A stretch of DNA of 64,000 nucleotides, from NCBI GenBank assembly GCA_900466945.1, contig UBNV01000001.1, forward strand, positions 248,001 through 312,000, given 5' to 3'. The translations under genes and the position numbers were made by a program. The DNA is from Hyphomicrobiales bacterium. Lineage in GTDB: Bacteria > Pseudomonadota > Alphaproteobacteria > Rhizobiales > Rhizobiaceae. Below the pieces are notes generated by a model. It saw only the letters and a list, made by a program, of their open reading frames with translations, was not told the DNA's origin and did not search any database. Shown here in pieces: positions 28,684 through 36,891 of the stretch. Every line of letters begins with the position of its first letter. The stretch's first letter is position 1.

Positions 28684-29523
28684 TCAGCGTTCCCGCCGCG
28701 CCAGAAACGCCAACCGCTCGAAAAGATGCACGTCTTGTTCGTTCTTCAACAGCGCACCATGCAGCTTCGGAAGCGCATTTTTCGCATCGCCGCGCAGGTC
28801 GGTCGGATCCACATCCTCGGAGACCAAAAGACGGATCCAGTCGAGGGCTTCAGATGTCGAAGGCTTCTTCTTCAGTCCCGGCGTTTCGCGGATCTCGTAA
28901 AACTGGGCGAGCGCGTTCCGCAGCAAAGTCTTTTTGATGCCCGGATAGTGGACCTCGACGATCTTCTCCAGCGTTTCGGCCTCGGGAAACCGGATATAGT
29001 GGAAGAAACAGCGGCGCAGGAAGGCGTCCGGCAGTTCCTTCTCGTTGTTCGACGTGATGATGACGATCGGCCTGATACGGGCCGACACCGTCTCGCCGGT
29101 TTCGTAGACATGAAACTCCATCCGGTCGAGTTCCTGCAGCAGGTCGTTGGGAAACTCGATATCGGCCTTGTCGATTTCGTCGATCAGCAAGACGCACTTC
29201 TTTTCGGCGGCAAAGGCCTGCCAGAGCTTGCCTTTGCGGATGTAATTCTTGACGTCGTTGACACGGGCATCGCCGAGCTGGCTGTCGCGCAGGCGCGAGA
29301 CCGCATCATATTCATAGAGGCCCTGCTGCGCTTTTGTCGTCGACTTGACGTTCCATTCCAGCATGTCGAGACCAAGTGCCGCCGCCACCTGACGGGCAAG
29401 CTCGGTTTTGCCGGTACCAGGCTCACCCTTGACCAGCAAGGGCCGCTCCAGACGGATCGCGGCATTCACCGCGACCATCAGATCCTTGTCGGCAACGTAG
29501 TCTGCGGTCCCCTGAAACTGCAT
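28684..29523 (-). CDS. MoxR-family AAA+ ATPase
   Basis: The 279-residue ATPase has Walker A GEPGTGKTEL (residues 33-42), Walker B VLLIDEIDKAD, and sensor elements (IVIITSNNEKELPDAFLRRC). The C-terminal lid is typical of MoxR proteins. Such ATPases usually act as chaperones with von Willebrand A-domain partners to load cofactors or mature complexes. No VWA gene is adjacent, but a CoxE-like VWA protein is encoded at 46733-47917, about 17 kb away, and is a candidate partner. The gene is read divergently from two small genes. Confidence 0.92.
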   Translation of the reverse strand: MQFQGTADYVADKDLMVAVNAAIRLERPLLVKGEPGTGKTELARQVAAALGLDMLEWNVKSTTKAQQGLYEYDAVSRLRDSQLGDARVNDVKNYIRKGKLWQAFAAEKKCVLLIDEIDKADIEFPNDLLQELDRMEFHVYETGETVSARIRPIVIITSNNEKELPDAFLRRCFFHYIRFPEAETLEKIVEVHYPGIKKTLLRNALAQFYEIRETPGLKKKPSTSEALDWIRLLVSEDVDPTDLRGDAKNALPKLHGALLKNEQDVHLFERLAFLARRER

Positions 29524-29886
29524 CGCGTCTGAGCCTCGTTCATTCTCGGCCGCAACCTAGTGACGCCTGTGGCCGGGTGCAAGCGCAGGCATGGCTTTCG
29601 CCCGCTTACCAGAAAAAGCTTGTATTTTCCTGGCAATCTGACAGGCTGTATTCTATGAACGCTGATGCGTGTCCGTCTGCAAGTGCCCCATCCGCAAGGA
29701 CGGAATTTCGGGCGCCGGACATCACCGACCTTCTCCTCGACCCAATTTTCGCCGTCCGGACCAGCTGGTCCGGCAGCCAGGCCCCGTATAACGGCAGGCT
29801 CCCATAGACCGGCAGGACTGATCGTCCGACCCGCAGGTCACAGGGCGCCTGTCCCGACCGCAGCCTCCCAGCTGCAGGAGATCCCC
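29524..29886. other. 363-bp gap with an 18-bp palindrome
   Basis: This gap between the MoxR gene and a small plus-strand gene has no convincing coding sequence. It contains CCGGACCAGCTGGTCCGG at 29756-29773, a perfect 18-bp palindrome that could be an operator for a dimeric regulator or part of a hairpin. Short open frames here (for example from 29655) show no recognisable protein signature. Confidence 0.45.
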
Positions 29887-30177
29887 ATGTCCAGACATCT
29901 CTATTCCATCGGCGACACAGTGACGCTGAAAGATGGCCCCGTCCGTCTCGCCCGCAGCAATGGCGCCTGCAAAGTACTGGCGACGCTCCCCGAGACCGGC
30001 GGTAGCCGCCAGTACCGCGTTCGCTTCGAAAGCGAGAGCTTCGACCGCTGCATCGCCGAAACCGACATTGATCCCAGCCGCAGCAAGACATCTGCGCGCG
30101 CACCGGCTCCTGCAAACACCCCGAAAAAGGAAAGCACATCATGGCTAAAGGCCAACAGCGTTCGAACCGCGAAGTAA
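29887..30177 (+). CDS. Small conserved hypothetical protein
   Basis: The 96-residue product begins MSRHLYSIGDTVTLKDGPV and has a strand-rich, SH3-like-looking core (YRVRFESESFDRCIAE near residues 45-60) and a Ser/Pro/Lys-rich tail. I do not recognise a named family. AGGAG (29876-29880) lies 6 bp before the ATG, which selects this start over the much longer open frame reaching back to 29665. The last 37 bp overlap the next tiny gene in another frame. The short core suggests a binding or adaptor role, but that is only a guess. Confidence 0.72.
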   Translation: MSRHLYSIGDTVTLKDGPVRLARSNGACKVLATLPETGGSRQYRVRFESESFDRCIAETDIDPSRSKTSARAPAPANTPKKESTSWLKANSVRTAK

Positions 30178-30278
30178 GAAAGCCGAAGCAGGACAAGTCC
30201 AAGCCGTCCGCAGCTCCGGTGTCGACATTTGCCACGCAGATCAAGAGCGCCGAAGCGACTTCACCGAAGAAGCGCTGA
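30141..30278 (+). CDS. Very small basic hypothetical protein (45 residues)
   Basis: A 45-codon frame begins MAKGQQRSNREVRKPKQDKS and ends TSPKKR. AAGGAA (30126-30131) lies 9 bp before the ATG. The peptide is strongly basic and has low complexity, like small rhizobial proteins of unknown function. It overlaps the end of the preceding gene by 37 bp in a different frame, so translation is likely coupled. No domain can be named. The good ribosome-binding site and the sense-strand context are the reasons to accept it. Confidence 0.62.
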   Translation: MAKGQQRSNREVRKPKQDKSKPSAAPVSTFATQIKSAEATSPKKR

Positions 30279-30286
30279 GGCTGACA

Positions 30287-30321
30287 GGCCCGGATCGCCT
30301 TTCAACGGCCATGTCCGGGCC
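30287..30321 (+). terminator. Possible terminator after the small gene pair
   Basis: GGCCCGGA (30287-30294) and TCCGGGCC (30314-30321) form an 8-bp stem with a 19-base loop just after the 45-residue gene. The tail CTTCATTCT is only moderately T-rich, so this is a weak call. Confidence 0.45.
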
Positions 30322-30401
30322 CTTCATTCTCCCGCACCGAGGCCTCCGTCCCGCTGCTTTGACCTTTCCCTTTTGGGCGAAGATGCGCTAAGGGCTGGCG
30401 C

Positions 30402-31055
30402 ATGACTTCGACCTCTTTCACCCTTTTGCTCGGCGGCAGCCTGACCGTCACGGATCGCCTTCGGGCGCTGACGCAAGCAAGCCGTGTGATCGCGGCCGAC
30501 AGCGGCATGCGCCATGCGTCGAACCTCGGCATGATGCCCGAGCTCTGGGTGGGCGATTTCGATAGCAGCGATGCCGCCCTGATCGCGCGCTTTCCAAATG
30601 TCGAGCGACGAACTTACCCCGCCGCCAAGGCCGTCACCGACGGAGAAATCGCGGTCGCCGAAGCGATTGCACGCGGCGCCACCCGGCTGATTTTCGCCGG
30701 CGCTCTTGGCGGCGAACGGTCCGACCATGCGCTGCAGCACTATCTGAACGCACTCGGCCTGGTCGAAGACGGCTACGAAGTCGTCCTGACCTCCGGCGAG
30801 GAAGAGGCCTACCCCTTCGTCGAACAGAGTGAACTCGCGCTCGAACTGCCGAAGGGCGCGCTTTTCTCCGTGCTGGGCTTTACCACGCTCGAAGGTCTGA
30901 CGATCCACAACGCGCGGTATCCGCTGCAGGATTTCAGATTGCCCTTCGGGTCATCGCGCACGATATCCAACATCGCAGAGGGACCGATTTCGGTCTCGCT
31001 TTCCCGTGGCCGGGCCATGCTGCTCGCCCGCCCTTTCGATCTTTCCGGAGCCTGA
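30402..31055 (+). CDS. Thiamine pyrophosphokinase
   Basis: The 217-residue kinase converts thiamine and ATP to thiamine diphosphate. Family motifs visible are VIAADSGMRHASNLGMMPELWVGDFDSSD near residues 27-55, FPAAKAVTDGEIAVAEA-like spacing (TYPAAKAVTDGEIAVAEA), and GGERSDHALQHYLN near 107. The C-terminal segment GLTIHNARYPL is also typical. The gene is about 2 kb upstream of the TPP-riboswitch-controlled thiBPQ importer. Together they would import and activate thiamine, although the kinase itself has no riboswitch. It overlaps the open frame of the ABC-F gene but ends 4 bp before its preferred start. Confidence 0.9.
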   Translation: MTSTSFTLLLGGSLTVTDRLRALTQASRVIAADSGMRHASNLGMMPELWVGDFDSSDAALIARFPNVERRTYPAAKAVTDGEIAVAEAIARGATRLIFAGALGGERSDHALQHYLNALGLVEDGYEVVLTSGEEEAYPFVEQSELALELPKGALFSVLGFTTLEGLTIHNARYPLQDFRLPFGSSRTISNIAEGPISVSLSRGRAMLLARPFDLSGA

Positions 31056-31059
31056 AACC

Positions 31060-32889
31060 TTGGCGCCTCCCATTCTGAAACTCGATGACATCCAGCTTTC
31101 TTTCGGTGGCACGCCACTGCTCGCCGGTGCCGGTCTGCAGGTCGAACCGGGCGACCGGATCTGCCTGGTCGGCCGCAACGGCTCAGGCAAGTCGACCCTG
31201 ATGAAAATCGCGGCAGGAATTGTCGAAGCCCAGTCCGGCGAGGTTTTCCGCCATCCGTCTTCGACGATCCGTTATCTGGAGCAGGCACCGGATTTCGACG
31301 GCTATTCCACCGTGCAGGCCTATGCCGAAGCGGGCCTCGGCCCGGGTGACGATCCCTATCGTGTGGCATATCTGCTCGAACATCTCGGCCTCACCGGCCA
31401 GGAAGATCCAAAACAGCTCTCGGGCGGCGAGGCCCGTCGCGCGGCCCTCGCCCGCGTGCTCGCACCAGAGCCTGACATCATGATGCTGGATGAGCCGACC
31501 AACCATCTCGATCTCCCGACGATCGAATGGCTGGAAGGCGAGCTGTCGAAGAGCCGCAGCGCACTTGTCCTGATCTCCCACGACCGACGCTTCCTCGAAA
31601 AGATTTCGACTGCCACCGTCTGGCTCGATCGCGGCCAGTCGCGACGGCTGAACCGCGGCTTTGCGCATTTCGAGGAATGGCGGGACCAGGTTCTCGAAGA
31701 AGAAGAGATCGAACAGCACAAACTCGGCCGCCAGATCGAGCGCGAGGAACACTGGCTGCGCTACGGCGTCACGGCACGCCGCAAGCGCAACATGCGCCGC
31801 CTCGGCAATCTGCAGGCACTGCGCGCCAACTACCGCGGCCACAAGGGGCCTCAGGGCACGATCCAGGCCTCTGCCACAGAGGGCAAGGAAAGCGGCAAGC
31901 TCGTCATCGAGGCGGACAAGATCACCAAGGCCTATGGTGAACGCACCATCGTCGCGCCGTTCTCGATCCGCGTGCATCGCGGCGATTGCATCGGTCTGAT
32001 CGGTCCCAACGGCGCCGGCAAGACGACGCTGCTCAAGATGCTGACGGGCCAGCTGGTGCCAGACGCGGGCGTCGTGAAGCTCGGCACCAATCTTGAGATT
32101 GCCGTCCTCGACCAGAAACGCGAGGATCTGAATCCGGACGACACGCTTGCCCACTACCTCACCGACGGCCGAGGCGATAATCTTCTGGTCAATGGCGAGC
32201 AGAAGCATGTCACCGGCTACATGAAGGACTTCCTCTTCCAGCCAGAACAGGCCCGCACGCCGATCCGCAATCTCTCGGGCGGCGAACGCGCGCGCCTGAT
32301 GCTGGCGCGCATCATGGCGAAGCCCTCGAACCTGCTCATTCTCGACGAACCGACCAACGACCTCGACATCGAGACACTCGATCTGCTGCAGGAAATCGTC
32401 GCCGGCTATACTGGCACGGTCATCCTCGTCAGCCACGACCGTGACTTCCTCGACCGCACCGTCACCTCGACCATTGCGCCCGCCAATCCGGATGCGCCAG
32501 ACGGCCGCTGGATCGAATATGCCGGCGGCTATTCCGACATGCTCGCCCAGCGCAAGGGGGTCGAGGACGAACGCAAGCGGGTGGAAAAGGCCGAAAGAGC
32601 GAAGGCCCAGGAAGCGTCGGGCGGCAAGCCTACGGGCAGCGCAAACAGCAAGGGCAAGCTCTCCTTCAAGCAGAAGTTCGCGCTCGAAAACCTGCCGAAG
32701 GAAATGGAAAAGGCGGAGAGGGAAATCGCCGCACGCGAAGCGAAGATGGCTGATCCCAACCTCTTCACCAAGGATCCGGCAACTTTCAATAAGCTCGCCG
32801 CCGAAATGGAAAAGCTGCGCGCCGACATCACCCGCATGGAAGGGGACTGGCTGGAACTCGAAATCCTGCGGGAAGAACTGGAAGGCTGA
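31060..32889 (+). CDS. ABC-F family ATP-binding protein (Uup-like)
   Basis: The protein of about 609 residues has two ABC ATPase domains and no membrane segments. The first shows VGRNGSGKSTL, LSGGEARRAAL and LDEPTNHLD. The second shows GPNGAGKTTL, LSGGERARLML and LDEPTNDLD. The C-terminal region (from about residue 500) is a charged coiled coil like that of Uup. ABC-F proteins act on ribosomes, or for Uup on DNA or ribosome processes, rather than in transport. The TTG at 31060 gives the usual APPILKLDDIQLSFGG start and follows GGAGCC; the frame is open to a GTG at 31006. A hairpin follows at 32975. Confidence 0.92.
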   Translation: MAPPILKLDDIQLSFGGTPLLAGAGLQVEPGDRICLVGRNGSGKSTLMKIAAGIVEAQSGEVFRHPSSTIRYLEQAPDFDGYSTVQAYAEAGLGPGDDPYRVAYLLEHLGLTGQEDPKQLSGGEARRAALARVLAPEPDIMMLDEPTNHLDLPTIEWLEGELSKSRSALVLISHDRRFLEKISTATVWLDRGQSRRLNRGFAHFEEWRDQVLEEEEIEQHKLGRQIEREEHWLRYGVTARRKRNMRRLGNLQALRANYRGHKGPQGTIQASATEGKESGKLVIEADKITKAYGERTIVAPFSIRVHRGDCIGLIGPNGAGKTTLLKMLTGQLVPDAGVVKLGTNLEIAVLDQKREDLNPDDTLAHYLTDGRGDNLLVNGEQKHVTGYMKDFLFQPEQARTPIRNLSGGERARLMLARIMAKPSNLLILDEPTNDLDIETLDLLQEIVAGYTGTVILVSHDRDFLDRTVTSTIAPANPDAPDGRWIEYAGGYSDMLAQRKGVEDERKRVEKAERAKAQEASGGKPTGSANSKGKLSFKQKFALENLPKEMEKAEREIAAREAKMADPNLFTKDPATFNKLAAEMEKLRADITRMEGDWLELEILREELEG

Positions 32890-32974
32890 GCTCCCCAAGC
32901 GGTTTTCACAGTCGGCCGGAGTCGCTCCCCTCTTCTTACGAAAGACTGCTGCGTGCTCGCGAGCATAAGCTGAG

Positions 32975-33000
32975 CCCTGGCCAAGCTCGCTTGGCCAGGG
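32975..33000 (+). terminator. Hairpin after the ABC-F gene
   Basis: CCCTGGCCAA (32975-32984) pairs with TTGGCCAGGG (32991-33000), with a further G-C pair inside. It lies 85 bp after the stop and 90 bp before the TPP riboswitch. The 3' flank is weakly T-rich (CCGCTTTA), so termination is plausible but not strong. The rest of the 357-bp gap 32890-33246 holds the riboswitch and no gene. Confidence 0.6.
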
Positions 33001-33090
33001 CCGCTTTACGATTGTCTGGCAACAAACGCTCGCGCGAGCGATTGCGCCCACCTTGCGCTCGCCGAGCCGGCGCGCTATCTCAAGATTGCT

Positions 33091-33187
33091 CTAACGGGGT
33101 GCCTTCCGATCCTAGCCGATTGGAATGCTGAGAGGCAGCGATGCCAACCCGCGGAACCTGATCCGGTTAACACCGGCGGAGGGATTA
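33091..33187 (+). ncRNA. TPP riboswitch (THI element) upstream of thiB
   Basis: The conserved THI-box blocks are present in order: ACGGGGTGCC at 33094-33103, GCTGAGAGG near 33128, and ACCCGCGGAACCTGATC at about 33147-33163, followed by CGGTTAACACCGGCGGAGGGA. This is the standard thiamine-diphosphate aptamer. It sits 60 bp before the thiB ATG, so high thiamine diphosphate should shut down the thiBPQ importer. Confidence 0.95.
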
Positions 33188-33246
33188 GACGCGTCGATCG
33201 CAAAGCGCCCTATCCCGAGATCAATTGTTTTTTGGAGGAGGGCGTC

Positions 33247-34272
33247 ATGCCGTCAAATCTAGCCGTGTTTCTGCGCTCCGGCTTTGCCGCAGCCATTCTG
33301 TCAATCGCGCTTGCCATGCCGGCAGCCGCTGCCGACAAGACACTCACCGTCTACACCTATGAGAGCTTTGTTTCCGAATGGGGCCCGGGCCCGAAGGTGA
33401 AGGAAGCCTTCGAGAAGACCTGCGCCTGCACCGTCGAATTCATCGGAGTCGCCGATGGCGTGGCGCTGCTGACGCGTCTCAAGCTGGAAGGCGAGACATC
33501 CAAGGCAGACGTCGTGCTCGGGCTCGATACCAATCTCGTCGAAGAAGCCAAGCAGACCGGCCTGTTTGAAGCAAACGGCGTCGATGCGTCCGCCGTGAAA
33601 GTACCCGGCGGATTCAGCGACGACGTCTTCCTGCCCTATGACTACGGCCATTTCGCCGTGATCTACGACACGGAAACGATCAAGACACCGCCCACGAGCC
33701 TGAAGGAACTGGTCGAGGGCGACCCGTCCCAGAAGATCGTCATCCAGGATCCGCGCACTTCCACGCCTGGCCTCGGCCTGCTGCTCTGGGTCAAGTCGGT
33801 CTATGGTGACCAGGCGCCGGAAGCCTGGGCGAAGCTCAAGGACCGCGTCTTGACGGTGACCCCCGGCTGGTCGGAAGCATACGGCCTGTTCACCAAGGGC
33901 GAGGCGCCGATGGTGCTCTCCTACACCACCTCACCGGCCTATCACATGGTCGCCGAAGAAACCGACCGCTACCAGGCGGTGGAATTCTCCGAGGGCCACT
34001 ACATCCAGATCGAAGTCGCGGGTCTGCTGAAGAATGCGCCGGAAAAGGAGCTGGCTCGCCAGTTCCTCGCCTTCATGCTTGAACCCGGTTTCCAGGACAC
34101 CATTCCGACCAACAACTGGATGATGCCGGTCGCCGCCACATCCGAGCCACTGCCAGACGCCTTCGGCAAGCTGGTCCAGCCGAAGACGACCTTCCTGATG
34201 AGCTCGGCAGAAGTCGCCGCCAACAGGCAGGCCTGGATCGACGAATGGCTCAAGGCCATGACGCTGAAGTAG
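33247..34272 (+). CDS. thiB: Thiamine ABC transporter substrate-binding protein
   Basis: The 341-residue periplasmic protein has a signal peptide (about residues 1-29, ending AMPAAAA before Asp-Lys). The ThiB-type binding fold follows: [25 protein letters not shown] at the start, [16 protein letters not shown], and [14 protein letters not shown]. It binds thiamine and its phosphates in related bacteria. GGAGGAGGG at 33233-33241 supports the ATG at 33247 rather than the upstream in-frame 33232 start. It is first in the thiBPQ operon under the TPP riboswitch. Confidence 0.95.
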   Translation: MPSNLAVFLRSGFAAAILSIALAMPAAAADKTLTVYTYESFVSEWGPGPKVKEAFEKTCACTVEFIGVADGVALLTRLKLEGETSKADVVLGLDTNLVEEAKQTGLFEANGVDASAVKVPGGFSDDVFLPYDYGHFAVIYDTETIKTPPTSLKELVEGDPSQKIVIQDPRTSTPGLGLLLWVKSVYGDQAPEAWAKLKDRVLTVTPGWSEAYGLFTKGEAPMVLSYTTSPAYHMVAEETDRYQAVEFSEGHYIQIEVAGLLKNAPEKELARQFLAFMLEPGFQDTIPTNNWMMPVAATSEPLPDAFGKLVQPKTTFLMSSAEVAANRQAWIDEWLKAMTLK

Positions 34273-34278
34273 GATCGA

Positions 34279-35937
34279 ATGATCCGCCCGCTCCATCAGT
34301 CCCGGCGGCAGAGGCTGCCTGCGCTCGCGGGTGGCCTTTTCGTTCTGCTGGTGGTCGCGGGTTTCGTGGGTGTCGCTCTTGCCGCCCTGCTCGCGGGACG
34401 ACTGTCGGGCGGCCTTCTCGCCGCCTTCACCGATCCGGTGATCCGCTCGGTTCTCTCATTCACGCTCTGGCAAGCCTTCCTCTCGACGCTTCTCTCCGTC
34501 GGCCTCGCTCTGCCGGTCGCCAGTGCACTCGCCAGACAACCAGATTTTCCGGGTCGTATCTGGTTGATCCGTCTGATGGCGCTGCCGATGGGATTGCCGG
34601 TCCTGATCGGCGCACTCGGCCTCATCGGCATCTTCGGCCGCAGCGGCATTGTCAATGAAGCGCTTTCCGGACTGGGGCTGACCCAGCCGATCTCGATCTA
34701 CGGGCTGACGGGCATCCTCGTTGCCCATGTCTTCTTTAACCTGCCGCTCGCAACGCGCCTGATGCTGTCGGCCCTCGAAAGGGTGCCGGCGGAATATTGG
34801 CGCATGTCGGCAAGCCTCGGCTTCTCACCTCTGTCCACCTTCCGCTTCATCGAGTGGCCGGTCCTCGCCCGCGTGATCCCCGGCGCAGCCGGCCTGATCT
34901 TCATGCTCTGCGTAACGAGCTTCACCCTCGTGTTGATCTTCGGCGGCGGCCCCGCCGCGACCACGATCGAGGTTGCGATCTATCAGGCGCTTCGTTTCGA
35001 TTTCAATCCGGAGCGCGCCGTCTCGCTGGCGCTCCTGCAGATCACGGTGACGGGAATGATCCTTGGCGGCCTCAGCCTCCTGCCGGCAGCCGCCGATACC
35101 GGCAGCACCAGTGGCCGACGCTTTCCGCGGTTCGACGGACGACGTGCTCTGGTCCGTGCTGTCGATGGCCTGCTGTTGTCGCTTGCCGCCCTCTTCCTGA
35201 TCCTGCCGCTCGGCCAAGTGGTCGTCTCGGGCCTCCAGGCGGATCTCGCTCGGCTTCTCGCTCAGGCCGCCTTTCAGCAGGCGGCCTCGACCAGCCTTCT
35301 CGTCGCACTGGCTGCCGGCCTGAGTGCCACGCTGCTGGCCTATGGCGTAATCGCGGCGCGCGCCGAGATCGATGCGGCGCGCGCGCAAAATGCAGGCAAC
35401 CGCATCTTCTCACTGGCGCTCGCTTCCGTGTCCTCGCTCGTTCTGCTCGTTCCGACCAGCGTTCTCGCCACGGGCTGGTTCCTGGCATTGAGGTCACGGG
35501 GCGAAATCGCGAGCTTCGCACCCGTCATCGTCACTGGCATCAACGCGCTGATGGCACTGCCATTTGCTGTGCGCGTGCTGGAACCCGCCTATCGGGAGCA
35601 CCGCGCGCGCACGGGCCGACTTGCAGAAAGCCTCGGCCTCTCCGTCTCCCAGCGCCTGCGCCGTGTCGACTGGCCCGTTCTAAAGCGCCCGTTTCTCACG
35701 GCGCTCGCCTTTGCGATGGCACTTTCGCTGGGCGACCTTGGAGCCGTCGCCCTCTTCGGCTCCGAGAACATATCTACCCTGCCTGCCCTCATCTATGCGC
35801 GAATGGGCAGCTATCGAAGCACCGATGCCGACGGCCTTGCTCTCTTGCTTGGGGTAATTTGTCTGGTGCTGGCCCTGATCGGAGCGCCAAGAACACCTGG
35901 AAACCCGAAAGAGCGGGAGATGTCCGATGCGCGATGA
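34279..35937 (+). CDS. thiP: Thiamine ABC transporter permease
   Basis: The 552-residue inner-membrane protein is a fused double permease with about twelve membrane segments and two MetI-like domains. One EAA-type loop lies near residue 165 (YWRMSASLGFSPLSTFRFIEWPVLARVIPG). The second lies near 445 (LAESLGLSVSQRLRRVDWPVLKRPFL). It forms the whole channel for ThiB-delivered thiamine. It starts 7 bp after thiB and overlaps thiQ by 11 bp. The duplicated architecture is normal for ThiP. Confidence 0.93.
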   Translation: MIRPLHQSRRQRLPALAGGLFVLLVVAGFVGVALAALLAGRLSGGLLAAFTDPVIRSVLSFTLWQAFLSTLLSVGLALPVASALARQPDFPGRIWLIRLMALPMGLPVLIGALGLIGIFGRSGIVNEALSGLGLTQPISIYGLTGILVAHVFFNLPLATRLMLSALERVPAEYWRMSASLGFSPLSTFRFIEWPVLARVIPGAAGLIFMLCVTSFTLVLIFGGGPAATTIEVAIYQALRFDFNPERAVSLALLQITVTGMILGGLSLLPAAADTGSTSGRRFPRFDGRRALVRAVDGLLLSLAALFLILPLGQVVVSGLQADLARLLAQAAFQQAASTSLLVALAAGLSATLLAYGVIAARAEIDAARAQNAGNRIFSLALASVSSLVLLVPTSVLATGWFLALRSRGEIASFAPVIVTGINALMALPFAVRVLEPAYREHRARTGRLAESLGLSVSQRLRRVDWPVLKRPFLTALAFAMALSLGDLGAVALFGSENISTLPALIYARMGSYRSTDADGLALLLGVICLVLALIGAPRTPGNPKEREMSDAR

Positions 35938-36670
35938 GAGCCCCACCAGCATACGCCTTGCCAACGTTCAACTGACGCTGGGGAACCGCGGCTTTCTTTT
36001 CGATTGCGGCTTCGAACCTGGCCGGATCACAGCCATTGTCGGTCCCTCTGGATCGGGCAAGTCGACCTTGCTCAATCTCGTCTCGGGCTTCGAGCGACCG
36101 GAGAACGGACGGATCGAGATTGCCAGCCAGGACGTCACCGATCTGGCGCCGGCGGAACGCCCCGTTTCCCTGGTCTTCCAGGACAACAATCTGTTCTCCC
36201 ACCTCGATGTTTTCACCAATATCGGGCTGGGCATCCATCCCGCCATGCGGCTGAGGCAGGCGGATCGCAATGCGATCAGCGACGCGCTGGCGCGTGTCGA
36301 GCTTGCCGGTTATGAACGCCGTCTGCCGGGTTCGCTCTCGGGCGGCGAGCGGCAGCGCGTGGCCTTTGCCCGGGCGCTGGTTCGCCACCGCCCCGTCCTC
36401 CTCCTCGACGAACCGTTTGCGGCACTCGACCCCGGCCTGCGCACCGCAATGGTCGACCTGCTTGCAGACCTCCATGCAGAAACGCGCGCCACAATTCTCC
36501 TCGTCACCCACGATCCGCGCGATGTCGAGCGACTGGCAGACAACGTCGTCTTCATCGACAGCGGGCGCGTGCTCGTAAACGTTGCGAAGACCGACTTCTT
36601 CGAGCGGAGAGATATTCCCGCCGTGCAGAACTTCCTCGGCGACATGACCTTTGCACGCCAATCGCCTTAA
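35927..36670 (+). CDS. thiQ: Thiamine ABC transporter ATP-binding protein
   Basis: The 247-residue ATPase has Walker A GPSGSGKSTLL (about residues 37-47), the Q-loop region VFQDNNLF, signature LSGGERQRVAFARAL, Walker B VLLLDEPFAALD, and the switch histidine in LLVTHDP. It drives ThiBP import of thiamine. The ATG at 35927 lies inside the thiP 3' end, and the start MRDESPTSIRLANVQLTLG is normal. It ends the riboswitch-controlled operon. The 221 bp that follow hold no recognised gene or terminator. Confidence 0.94.
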   Translation: MRDESPTSIRLANVQLTLGNRGFLFDCGFEPGRITAIVGPSGSGKSTLLNLVSGFERPENGRIEIASQDVTDLAPAERPVSLVFQDNNLFSHLDVFTNIGLGIHPAMRLRQADRNAISDALARVELAGYERRLPGSLSGGERQRVAFARALVRHRPVLLLDEPFAALDPGLRTAMVDLLADLHAETRATILLVTHDPRDVERLADNVVFIDSGRVLVNVAKTDFFERRDIPAVQNFLGDMTFARQSP

Positions 36671-36891
36671 TTTGGTCGTCCATGCCTGCCATGCGCGTCG
36701 GGAATAGTTGTTCCTCCGGAAGACCATTGGTCATTTTCTCTGGCGCAACTATCTTCTGGAGCATGCGGTGTTTTCGCACTATGTGAAGGACAGCCGGATC
36801 GACGCAATGCGCTATCCGGCAGATGGCAATTGGATGCTGCACTCGGATGTCCGCCAGATCGGCGACCATCCGGGACAGGTGAAGGGGCAGG

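Noticed and set aside
29577..29807. Short open frame of 76 codons before the small gene pair
   Set aside because: No ribosome-binding site or family match; the region contains an unrelated perfect palindrome.
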